The notes below the pieces were generated by a model. It worked only from the letters and a program-made list of their open reading frames with translations. It was not told the origin of the DNA and made no database searches. A program made the position numbers and the translations under genes. From positions 62,001 through 126,000 of the forward strand of contig CASDVP010000005.1 in the NCBI GenBank assembly GCA_949284445.1: a DNA stretch of 64,000 nucleotides. The letters are read 5' to 3'. Shown piece by piece: positions 51,550 through 59,598 of the stretch; position 1 is the first letter of the stretch; every line of letters starts with the position of its first letter. This stretch comes from an uncultured Bacillota bacterium. GTDB taxonomy: Bacteria; Bacillota_I; Bacilli_A; RFN20; CAG-288.

Positions 51550-52121
51550 TTATATTTTAAAATTATTTTTTATTTGGAGTCTGACGTTTATCGAAATAGT
51601 TAAAAAAATAACGAAAGTTAATGAAATTATGATTCCAATCAATACAATTGAACCTATAACTCCGATTATTAAATATGGTGTATAGTCGGTTTCAGGTTGT
51701 TCTGTTCCAAATAAATGATTCTCTTTGCCTTCTGGGTAAATTTTACCAGTTTGGAAGCTATAAAATCGCATTTCTTCATCTTCTGTTGCAAAAAAGCCAA
51801 GATAATTTCCTGGAATATCATCACGTTTGACATCCACGATAAAAAACCAGTACTCATATCCTAAGAGTTCACGTAAATCAAAATCCTTATCTATACCTTG
51901 ATAAACTCCTTTAAGGGGATCTGAAGGAAGCCATAAATTATCAATCCACATTTTTTATAATATCCACCAATATTTACGTCTTTATAAGTCACATAATCTT
52001 CATAAAAGGTATAATCTATAAAATTTCCGCTTGGATGAGAGTCTTCATTATTGCTTCATGAGCTATAAAAAAGAGAAGCTATTATAGGAACAAAACATAG
52101 AAATTTTGCAATTTTGTTCAT
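51550..52121 (-). pseudogene. Decayed lipoprotein gene, copy 1
   Basis: AAGGA and an ATG at 52121 open a frame with a lipoprotein-type signal (MNKIAKFLCFVPIIASLFYSS), but the expected Cys position is followed or replaced by TGA. The frame continues as SNNEDSHPSGNFIDYTFYED... and then shifts in a run of six As (51952-51957). After the shift, 133 further codons (to 51550) read through, including a C-terminal membrane helix (around residues 93-120 of that part). One extra A would restore the frame. The start and the YxFYxDYVxY stretch match copy 2 at 63.5-63.75 kb. Confidence 0.7.
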
Positions 52122-52733
52122 AAAATATTCCTTTCTTTATTTTTAATATAATCGTGTATAATTTGCAGTTATATAAAGAGAAGAACCAATTGTTATTTTT
52201 AAGATATCACTAGTTGAGTTTCCTTGCAAATATGTGTATTAATGGTTTCATATGTATTTTATAATCCGAAAAAATTTATTTGAAGAAATTATGATAGGTC
52301 GATAATGTCATTAATTTAAGATGACATAAATGCAAATGAGTTATAAAAGGGCTGCAACATAGCTTCGAGCAATTGCCGATATTTTGTTACAGCCCTATTA
52401 AGTTCAATAATATCGGGACAATGAGACATTTTAAATCCAAATGCTAGTTATATAATCTCAATTTATGTGATTTTATGCAATAAATAAACTCAATTTTAAT
52501 TACTAAATAAATATATTTTAGTGACATTTGTTATATCCAAACACCAAAACTGCACCATAGTTTTTGCCAAACAATTAAGTCTAAAATTCATAATTGAATG
52601 GTATACAATTCAAATATAAAAAAGTCGATAAATTTGGGAATATTTCTACTTAAAATCCTAACTTTATTGACATAATTACATAAAGAAATAAACTCTAAAT
52701 TAGGGCTACATATTCAAATAACGGAGGTGTTAA
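52122..52733. other. Non-coding boundary stretch with a terminator-like hairpin
   Basis: About 610 A+T-rich bases. AGGGCTGCAACA (52348-52359) and TGTTACAGCCCT (52385-52396) form a twelve-base stem with one mismatch, with TTTTAT following on the minus strand, so it resembles a leftward terminator although no leftward gene precedes it. TTGACA at 52667-52672 may be the -35 for the DUF4417 gene but no good -10 is seen. The hairpin may be a remnant of an insertion element. Confidence 0.5.
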
Positions 52734-53408
52734 TTGAAAAATCAAAACTATGTTCTTAAAAAGGATTTCTTTAAATCTTTTTATTTTAAAGGAGATAAAT
52801 TAGCTGAACCATATGGTTTTCCTAAATTAGAAGCTGTAAAACCTCAAATAGTCGAGGGAATCATGCCATTCAATATCTTGATGAGCAATTCGAGGCGAAA
52901 TGTTTGGATGCATTTTTTTATTGATGATTATCAATTTGAAAGAGTGTATCAGACGCCTACAAAATATCTTACACTCTTTCAAAACGTTAAAGGAATCATA
53001 ACACCTGATTTTTCTCTATATGCAGATTTACCCAAAGCAATTCAAATCTATAATTGCTATAGAAATAGAGCAATAGCGCGTTATTTACAAAAACTTGGAT
53101 TAAATATCATTCCAAGTGTAAGTTGGAGCGATGTAACTAGCTATGGTTGGTGCTTTAGTGGAATTGAAAAGCACTCTGCAGTAGCTATTTCTACTAATGG
53201 ATGTTTTCAATCAAAAGAAACATTAGAAGCTTTTATAAAAGGATATCTAGCAATGTGTGACGTAATAAAGCCAAAACAAATCATTCTTGTTGGCAAAGTT
53301 CCTAAAGAGTTACAAAACAATTTACTAATAAATGCTTTTCCTAATCATAGTATGGAAATAAACAGAAAAAAAGGGGGAATTAAATGGGAGGAAGAGGAGC
53401 TACACTAG
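52734..53408 (+). CDS. DUF4417-type protein
   Basis: 224 residues starting at a TTG with GGAGGTG six bases upstream. The pattern matches DUF4417: VEGIMPFNILMSN, HFFIDDYQFERVYQTPTKYLTLFQNVKGIITPDFSLYADLP (around residues 60-100), NCYRNRAIARYLQKLGLNIIPSVSW (around 106-130) and ISTNGCF. The family has no established activity and is frequent in phages and other mobile elements. It overlaps the next gene by 25 bases. Low G+C and isolation from host operons support a transferred cassette. Confidence 0.8.
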   Translation: MKNQNYVLKKDFFKSFYFKGDKLAEPYGFPKLEAVKPQIVEGIMPFNILMSNSRRNVWMHFFIDDYQFERVYQTPTKYLTLFQNVKGIITPDFSLYADLPKAIQIYNCYRNRAIARYLQKLGLNIIPSVSWSDVTSYGWCFSGIEKHSAVAISTNGCFQSKETLEAFIKGYLAMCDVIKPKQIILVGKVPKELQNNLLINAFPNHSMEINRKKGGIKWEEEELH

Positions 53409-54190
53409 CAGGTCAGCACACTAAAAGCAAAGATAATATAAAGATTAAAATAGGTGGAAGATTAAAAAAAGATCAGATAGCTGTCAATTGGAACGATCCA
53501 GTGACGTTCTATGAGAATGATATGTATGACAAGCTAAAAGAAAAAGGTTTTTCTACAAGAGCTTCAACAGACATTGTTGATGAAACAACAATTGCAAGGC
53601 AACAAAGACAAATTGATAGGCTAGCTACAGAATATAATAGTGTATATAGAAATGTAACCAAAGATAATGAAATTATGTTTGGCACTGAACATGTAAAATC
53701 AGTCAAGGGTAAGCCTTTGCCAAATATTTGGGGCTATTGTGCTGTTGCTGTAAAAGAAGATGGTAAGCCTATTCAAAAAGTAGTATTAAATCTAAAACAA
53801 TTAGAAAGAACTGCTAATGAACAAGTTGTGTCTGTTAGATCAGGTATAAAGGAAAAGCATTTTGTTTCTATTGATTTAGATAAATCTAGAGAATATGTTA
53901 TCACTCATGAAATGGGGCATGCTTTAGAAAATAGCTTGGTAGCACAGATAACAGCTACAAATAAACAAGATTTTATGGACAATTATGATAAGACATTAGC
54001 TAAAATTAAACATGATGTAGTTGATTTAGCAAATAAGAAGTATAATGGATGTGACATTTATCTTTCAAAATACTCTAGCCAAAATGATGCTGAGTGGTTT
54101 GCTGAGACGTTTACTAATTTAAAGTTATCTAAAAATCCTGCACCGATTGCTAAAGCTTTAGGAGAATACATAGAGAGGTATAAAAAATGA
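53384..54190 (+). CDS. Phage-type zincin metallopeptidase
   Basis: 268 residues. The N-terminus MGGRGATLAGQ is characteristic of phage and mobile-element proteins. The zinc motif THEMGHALE (His175, Glu176, His179) and a downstream NDAEWFAETF (around 234-243) supplying a probable third Glu ligand mark a gluzincin-like peptidase related to the C-terminal domains of phage head-morphogenesis-associated proteins. No signal peptide. GGGGGA inside the preceding gene serves as ribosome site. The target is unknown; it could process a phage protein or act on the host. Confidence 0.75.
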   Translation: MGGRGATLAGQHTKSKDNIKIKIGGRLKKDQIAVNWNDPVTFYENDMYDKLKEKGFSTRASTDIVDETTIARQQRQIDRLATEYNSVYRNVTKDNEIMFGTEHVKSVKGKPLPNIWGYCAVAVKEDGKPIQKVVLNLKQLERTANEQVVSVRSGIKEKHFVSIDLDKSREYVITHEMGHALENSLVAQITATNKQDFMDNYDKTLAKIKHDVVDLANKKYNGCDIYLSKYSSQNDAEWFAETFTNLKLSKNPAPIAKALGEYIERYKK

Positions 54191-54540
54191 TAATGTTCCC
54201 ATGGTGTGATGTTGATACTCAAAATCAGTTTGAAACTGTTCCTGAAACTAAAGACAATCCTCTTGGAGTTTTGCCTAACAAATTAGCTACATCAGAAAAT
54301 TTAGTTATTTATTATTCTTTCTTAGTTAAACTTAAAAATAGAATTCTTGATGCTAAATATGGTGAGCCTGAAGAAGTAATTCCAGGCTTAGCTTATGATG
54401 AAGAAAAGTTATCTGAGAAGATGATAGAAGAGTTTAAAGCTTCCAAACTATATCAAGAAAAATCTGAGAAAGAAAGGCAAGATATCATCGATGCAATCAA
54501 TGATAATCCATATCCTGATACTCATGGTGTGTTCTATTAA
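54187..54540 (+). CDS. Hypothetical protein of the phage-type cassette
   Basis: 117 residues, acidic, without membrane segments or known motifs. It starts in a four-base overlap with the peptidase gene and is followed by a strong terminator, so it is the third cistron of the DUF4417-zincin unit. ENLVIYYSFLVKLKNRILDAKYGEPEEVIPG looks like an alpha-helical start. Function not recognised; translational coupling suggests it works with the peptidase, perhaps as an inhibitor or partner. Confidence 0.6.
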   Translation: MIMFPWCDVDTQNQFETVPETKDNPLGVLPNKLATSENLVIYYSFLVKLKNRILDAKYGEPEEVIPGLAYDEEKLSEKMIEEFKASKLYQEKSEKERQDIIDAINDNPYPDTHGVFY

Positions 54541-54583
54541 ACATTAAGCCCTTTAATTTTATTGATAATTAAAGCTATTAACT

Positions 54584-54624
54584 AAAAAGAGTGCCTTGGT
54601 TCAATCGCTAAAGCACTCTTTTTT
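54584..54624 (+). terminator. Terminator of the DUF4417-zincin cassette
   Basis: Stem AAAGAGTGC/GCACTCTTT with an 18-base loop and a run of Ts. It also faces the converging 91-residue gene. Confidence 0.88.
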
Positions 54625-54630
54625 GTTGAT

Positions 54631-54906
54631 TTATCGTGTTGTCTTTTTAGGATTGTATGATTGCTTAGATTTAACAGTATTCTTATTAGTTCCTATCTTC
54701 CAAGGCCAAATTGGTGGATATTTCTTCCCTAATGCTTTCATCAATGTAGCATACCACCACCAAAACAAAAGGAAATATGGTATTTCTAAGAGAATAGCAC
54801 AAACCCATCTTAAGACCTGTTTAAGAGCAGGAAACCAAACAGATAAAACAGCTAAAACTACTCCAATAACTAATAGGACAATAACTACAATTGCAAAACC
54901 ATTCAT
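54631..54906 (-). CDS. 91-residue membrane protein related to the tail of the large exported protein
   Basis: Two hydrophobic stretches (around residues 3-24 and 30-52), then YFLLFWWWYATLMKALGKKYPPIWPW and a basic Lys-rich tail. The arrangement and the WWW-A-K-A-G-P-IW spacing match the last 75 residues of the protein encoded at 55695-57527. GGAGGATAAAA precedes the ATG. In a filamentous phage, a short membrane protein with a basic C-terminus could be a coat component, but the long distance from the N-terminus to a cleavage site does not fit a standard major coat protein. Function unknown. Confidence 0.7.
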   Translation of the reverse strand: MNGFAIVVIVLLVIGVVLAVLSVWFPALKQVLRWVCAILLEIPYFLLFWWWYATLMKALGKKYPPIWPWKIGTNKNTVKSKQSYNPKKTTR

Positions 54907-55069
54907 TTTTATCCTCCATCATAATAGTGTTTTTAACTTCTACAACGTAATTTAATAGTTTCCTTTATTTCACCTCCATATTGATTTAAATATTGTCTTG
55001 ATCTAAAATACTATTGCGTTGAATGTTCTATTCCAGTTAGCTGTATTCTAGCAATTAGATTTCTTTTTA

Positions 55070-55157
55070 TTGACTTTTTATCTTTTAAGGATTATCCTAA
55101 TATTACTAGGTGACCTACTCCGTTAAGCTGTGTGGCAGCAGGTTAGGTCACCTTTTT
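55070..55157 (+). other. Hairpin with plus-strand T tail, possible small RNA
   Basis: A ten-pair stem AGGTGACCTA/TAGGTCACCT (55108-55117 with 55144-55153) encloses a second hairpin GCTG-TGTGG-CAGC and ends in TTTTT on the plus strand, just beyond the stop of the leftward operon. TTGACT (55070-55075) and TATCCT (55093-55098) with 17-base spacing make a weak rightward promoter. It could be a short plus-strand RNA, a blocker of antisense transcription or a single-strand phage signal. Confidence 0.4.
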
Positions 55158-55698
55158 ATTTTTTATGCTTGCTTTGGGTTTTAATTTTTCTTCGCCGCTT
55201 AGATCTTGCTTTCTGAAATTTTTTGTTAGGTGCTTCTGTATAATTATTTGGTTCAGTTTCCCATTTTTCAATTGCTTTGATTAACAATTTCTTATCTGAC
55301 TTACTTAGACTATAGTTTTGATATTTTTTTCTTTTTTTGTAAGTGGTGGCTTTTTTATCAACGATTTCATGAATGACATATGCTTTTTTTAATCTAGTCC
55401 ATGGATTTATATCGTATTTTAATTCTATAGGATTCTTTTTCTTTCTCATTACTGGTTCATGGCTTATAGATACTGATTTTAAATGTTTATTCCCATATTC
55501 GTCATAATATTTGTCATAAACTATATGTGGATGAACCCCTTGATGTGCAGAAAGATTTCCTCTAACAATAAAGTCATATTTCTTTGTAGGCTCAGGTTTA
55601 TCATTTTGCTTAATTCTTTCTGAACGTTTATAAAGATGAATAATGCCAACTATAGATACAATCACGAAGATTGATAATATTACTAATGCAATTATCAT
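55156..55698 (-). CDS. TM-anchored basic protein, unknown function
   Basis: 180 residues: an N-terminal membrane helix (around 2-24), a soluble part with HPHIVYDKYYDEYGNKHLK (around 57-75) and a very basic C-terminus (QKARSKRRRKIKTQSKHKK). It starts in a four-base overlap with the stop of the preceding 610-residue gene. One membrane helix with a strongly positive tail is a form seen in DNA-contacting virion or morphogenesis proteins, but no family is recognised. Confidence 0.65.
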   Translation of the reverse strand: MIIALVILSIFVIVSIVGIIHLYKRSERIKQNDKPEPTKKYDFIVRGNLSAHQGVHPHIVYDKYYDEYGNKHLKSVSISHEPVMRKKKNPIELKYDINPWTRLKKAYVIHEIVDKKATTYKKRKKYQNYSLSKSDKKLLIKAIEKWETEPNNYTEAPNKKFQKARSKRRRKIKTQSKHKK

Positions 55699-57527
55699 TT
55701 TTTCTTGCTAAACAACCAGATAGATGGTGCTTCTTCACCTTGTGCTTTCTTGATGATAGCTAACCACCACCATACTAAGAGAACATAAACGATATCAATC
55801 ACTAATTCGACGATGAATAACAAACCTTTAAATATCCAGGTTATAACCTTTAAAACAGGTTCAAAGATCATAGCTAAGATAACTAAGACTACTAATGCTA
55901 CAATCAAGAATACCCACGAATATTGTTTAAAGAATTGAACTATATCATTAGTTATGAAATCCCATAAGCTAGGCGCAGGCATGCCTATTAAATAAGCATT
56001 CCTTGTTGTTAATGGATCATGTATGGTTCTGATATCAAACACTTTGTTATTCTGAACTACTTTCATGCCTAATGTCACTGTTCCATAGAGCTCATGACAT
56101 TCAGTAGTTTTAATAAAGACAGTTGTACTACCAGTTCCCCCATCTGGAAATGCTCTAACAACTTGTGGTTCTTCATCGATAGATCTGACTAATGAATCTG
56201 CTTCTATTGCATAGGCGAACTTATAATTTATATGATCATCAGAAGTGACGAATTGTTTAAATGCTTCCCAACTCTCTTTTTCATCTTTAGATGCATCTTC
56301 ATCAGGTGAATAGCTATCTATATTTTGAATATCTACAATCATCGGAACTTTATATTTCTTAGTAATAGTATAATGTTGCCATAAATCATCATTATCGTAT
56401 TGCTCTTCAAAAGAGACAACTTCATTTTTAGTGACACCATTTAATGAATAACTAGTGCCATCTTCAGCATAACTAGTATATGTATATTCTTGTCCTAATA
56501 TATCATGAAGCGTATAACTGATTTTTGATATATTGCTATATGTATCTCGATAAACTGATGGGTCTGGTGATTTAGAAATCTCACCCATCACGCTTCCCAA
56601 AGTATAGGTGAAAGCCGTATAGTCTAATACATTCGTATGCCAATAAACTTCTTTGATTTCATCTGGTTTAAAAGTTTCATCTTTGAAATTAAAGAAAACA
56701 TAGAAAATTTCTTTAGCTTCATTAAGCTTTTCATCTTGTTTTGTATGAAGAAAATAAAAAATCGTTGAAGCACCACTAGCTTCATAAGCTTCTGAATGTG
56801 TTGGTGCTAACCATAGATCTTGAACTGCTTCTAATTCATATGTGTCTTCTGAATAGTAATTAAAAAGTGCATTCTCTTCTTTACAATTATTATCATACAA
56901 GAGCTCATATTCGTTATCTGTGCCGAAATCATAAGTTTTGTCACTAACACTATCTGGTGTTAACACTCTCAATGTTCTTGGTTTGAATCTATATGTTTCT
57001 TCAGAGCTTTCTATTGCTACATAATTCGGGATTGTAAACTTATAATAATAACCTTTAGATCCACTATAAAAATTAATTAAATCAAGCTGTGAAGTTTTTA
57101 TTACATCATTTTCATATCCAGTGCCATCATCTTTTATCTCTGAAGCGTTGTAATAATCCAAAGAATAAGAATATGTGCACGATTTATAGTCATATATTTT
57201 GTTTTCATTCAACTGACAATCATCAATTCTATCTGCTGAATATAGATATAAATACAACTGATTCACACCATTTGGAAGAGTTCCTAAATACTTATATGAC
57301 GTCTCTTCACCTAACTTTCCTTGTGGAGTTATTGAATCGATATCAAAATTTCTATATTCTTCATCAGATACATGTCCATCTTTATTAGCATCACCATAAA
57401 GAACTGCTAAGTCATAATAAACATTTGTTCTAGCTATATCATAAGGTGAATCATATGATGCATATTTAGTTATTGGAGTGCCGATAGCTAAGCCTAATGT
57501 TATTCCTAATAATATTCTATTCATCAT
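55695..57527 (-). CDS. Large exported protein with EF-hand-type loop and membrane tail
   Basis: 610 residues. An N-terminal signal-like segment (around 3-20) is followed by DANKDGHVSDEE (46-57), a full calcium-binding EF-hand/dockerin-type loop with acidic residues at positions 1, 5 and 12. A long Tyr/Asp/Ser-rich extracellular region continues to about residue 510, then two strong membrane helices (around 515-540 and 550-580) and the tail VWWWLAIIKKAQGEEAPSIWLFSKK. It overlaps both neighbours by four bases. It may be a structural or adsorption protein of the element; no known full-length family recognised. Confidence 0.7.
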   Translation of the reverse strand: MMNRILLGITLGLAIGTPITKYASYDSPYDIARTNVYYDLAVLYGDANKDGHVSDEEYRNFDIDSITPQGKLGEETSYKYLGTLPNGVNQLYLYLYSADRIDDCQLNENKIYDYKSCTYSYSLDYYNASEIKDDGTGYENDVIKTSQLDLINFYSGSKGYYYKFTIPNYVAIESSEETYRFKPRTLRVLTPDSVSDKTYDFGTDNEYELLYDNNCKEENALFNYYSEDTYELEAVQDLWLAPTHSEAYEASGASTIFYFLHTKQDEKLNEAKEIFYVFFNFKDETFKPDEIKEVYWHTNVLDYTAFTYTLGSVMGEISKSPDPSVYRDTYSNISKISYTLHDILGQEYTYTSYAEDGTSYSLNGVTKNEVVSFEEQYDNDDLWQHYTITKKYKVPMIVDIQNIDSYSPDEDASKDEKESWEAFKQFVTSDDHINYKFAYAIEADSLVRSIDEEPQVVRAFPDGGTGSTTVFIKTTECHELYGTVTLGMKVVQNNKVFDIRTIHDPLTTRNAYLIGMPAPSLWDFITNDIVQFFKQYSWVFLIVALVVLVILAMIFEPVLKVITWIFKGLLFIVELVIDIVYVLLVWWWLAIIKKAQGEEAPSIWLFSKKK

Positions 57528-58090
57528 AATTCTATGCTCCCAAATAACTTCTGATGGTAAACATTAGCCACATTCATCGTTAATTGTTCACCTGTTTCTG
57601 ATATCGTGGATACAGATATAGCTACTCCGCTTCTGTTCCAAGATACTGGTAATGAAACACAAGGCTCATCTGTATTTAATAAACCCATAGACGTAAAGAA
57701 ACTGATGCTTCCACCATCATCAAAGAAATCTGATATAGAATCATAGATAGAATTTTTAATGACCTCTGGTGCTACATCATAAAAGCCTGCTTTCATACCG
57801 AAACTATTCTGATCAGTTGATAGACTTGTATCTAGAGTCCCGGAACTTAAATTAACAAAAAAATCATAACCATGTTCTTTATGTTGTTCACCAGGTTGTA
57901 AGATATCAACATATAGAAAATGATCATATCTATATCCTGTTGCTACATCTTGAGAATATGGATATCCGCCTATATACAGCTTGCTTTTATCGATCTCTTC
58001 TTGGAGGATACTATCGCAAGAACTTAAACTGAACAGGCTTAATGAGCTCATCAAAGCTATTATCATCTGCTTTAATTTCATTTTCTTCAC
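57524..58090 (-). CDS. Lipoprotein of unknown function
   Basis: 188 residues with a signal peptide ending in the lipobox SLSSC (Cys25). The mature part is beta-rich (GYRYDHFLYVDILQPGE, GYDFFVNLSSGTL) with SISDFFDDGGSISFFTSMGLL near residue 118. AAGGAG-like GAAAGGAGTG precedes the ATG. Its stop overlaps the start of the 610-residue gene, so the two are coupled. No family recognised; an envelope-anchored partner of the exported proteins is inferred. Confidence 0.7.
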   Translation of the reverse strand: MKKMKLKQMIIALMSSLSLFSLSSCDSILQEEIDKSKLYIGGYPYSQDVATGYRYDHFLYVDILQPGEQHKEHGYDFFVNLSSGTLDTSLSTDQNSFGMKAGFYDVAPEVIKNSIYDSISDFFDDGGSISFFTSMGLLNTDEPCVSLPVSWNRSGVAISVSTISETGEQLTMNVANVYHQKLFGSIEL

Positions 58091-58144
58091 TCCTTTCTTT
58101 TAGATAAAGAGAGGGGAGTTTTATTCTCCCCTCCAAAAGGATTC

Positions 58145-59563
58145 TTATTTATTAATACTTGAAGAATCTTCTATCTCTGGTGTACTACTAGAATTAGGAA
58201 CTTCTTCTTCGGGTTCTTCTGCAAATCTTAAGTCCCATTCATAATCAGTGATCCAGCAATCAAACTTGAACTTAGTGAACACTCCTCTAAACCAGTTTTT
58301 AAAACATTGCCAGAATTTAGTCCAACCAGAAAGTTCATCATCTGGATTTACTGCATTTCTTCCTTCAGTTACCCTAATTGTTAAATTATCATTTTTTGTT
58401 CCAATACTTTGATCATCGTTAAGATAATTCACTTGATAATTTACCTTGTAACTTCCAACAGATGTTGGATTCTCTTGATAATCGGTATCATCCAATAAAA
58501 CTGATGTGACATTTAATTCTGGATATAATCCATAAGTGATAATTGATTGAATTTGTGAAGAAGTTAAAGGAGCATCTGAAGTTGCGCTAACTAATGTGGA
58601 AGAAAGAACAAACACAGGTGGCAAATCCGCTGACACAGTGACATGTGCTACAAATTCACCTTTGTTTCCACCCGTATCAGTACAAACAACTTTCACATCA
58701 CATGCACCAACTTTTGTTGGGATAAATTCACCTTCAATTTCTAATTGTAAACTCTCACTTGAATCGACATTATCTGTCACGGCAAAGAGATCTAAAAAGT
58801 CTTCTTGTGACAGATTTAACACCTTTGATAATCCGATCATGATATTACCATCTCCACCATCTTTCATAGTGATGATCGGTGCTTGAGTATCTCTCACTGA
58901 AACTTGAAACTCTTGTGTTGCTGCATTTCCAGAACTATCTGCCACTGTCACATTTAATCTATGATTGCCTACATCGAAAGCTGACCACACTTTATCTTCT
59001 ATTAATGGTTCGCCATCTAATGTATATGTTGGAGAGCCGATTGTACCACCGTGATCTGTACCATTATCTGTGATTGTGAAATATTCAGAAATTTTATCAA
59101 ATTCTAATGTATCACCGGTCGAAAAGACAAAGGACTTTGAAGGAGCTAAAGCAATTATTGGGTTTACGATATCTATAACATGAATCTCTAAATAAGCAGT
59201 TGAACTTTGCAAGTATTTATCAGTAGCAGTGATAGTGATTGTATAAACACCTAACTTTGTTTCATCGTATTTAGCTTTTTCTTCTTCAGTGCATTTTACT
59301 TCGACATCTACACCTAATAAATCTTCAGCAGAAACATTAGCTAAAATCTGATCGATAGTCCAAGGATCATCCACATTGACATAGATTTCTGCTGTTTCAC
59401 CATCTTCTAATTCACCATCTTCACCATCATTTGCACGCAATACATTTGCTCTTTTTGAATCAACTGTAGGCTTGAAGCTCATCTGATCATGACTTGTTAA
59501 GCCATTAATAGAACATAGTGTTGACATGAGACCTAATAACATCATCGTTTTAATTTGTTTCAT
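58145..59563 (-). CDS. Exported Ig-like repeat protein B with Trp/Cys-rich tail
   Basis: 472 residues from the ATG at 59563 (AAGGAGGAAAT upstream; a nine-codon extension is unsupported). Signal peptide (around 1-22), then three or four cadherin/HYR-like beta modules, seen in repeated D-GNAATQEFQVSVRDTQAPII and D-GGNKGEFVAHVTVS patterns. The last region contains W-KFWQCFKNWFRGVFTKFKFDCWITDYEW (around 415-445), then an acidic Ser-rich end. It is a paralogue of the following-upstream 667-residue protein. Such Ig-like chains usually bind surfaces or glycans. Confidence 0.75.
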   Translation of the reverse strand: MKQIKTMMLLGLMSTLCSINGLTSHDQMSFKPTVDSKRANVLRANDGEDGELEDGETAEIYVNVDDPWTIDQILANVSAEDLLGVDVEVKCTEEEKAKYDETKLGVYTITITATDKYLQSSTAYLEIHVIDIVNPIIALAPSKSFVFSTGDTLEFDKISEYFTITDNGTDHGGTIGSPTYTLDGEPLIEDKVWSAFDVGNHRLNVTVADSSGNAATQEFQVSVRDTQAPIITMKDGGDGNIMIGLSKVLNLSQEDFLDLFAVTDNVDSSESLQLEIEGEFIPTKVGACDVKVVCTDTGGNKGEFVAHVTVSADLPPVFVLSSTLVSATSDAPLTSSQIQSIITYGLYPELNVTSVLLDDTDYQENPTSVGSYKVNYQVNYLNDDQSIGTKNDNLTIRVTEGRNAVNPDDELSGWTKFWQCFKNWFRGVFTKFKFDCWITDYEWDLRFAEEPEEEVPNSSSTPEIEDSSSINK

Positions 59564-59598
59564 CGATTTATTTCCTCCTTTATAAAACAAACTTAATA

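Noticed and set aside
51550-52121. TGA read as Trp (Mollicutes code) in the lipoprotein frame
   Set aside because: pepP, aguB and ylmH end in TGA, Trp is written TGG throughout, and the frame is also broken by a shift in an A run.
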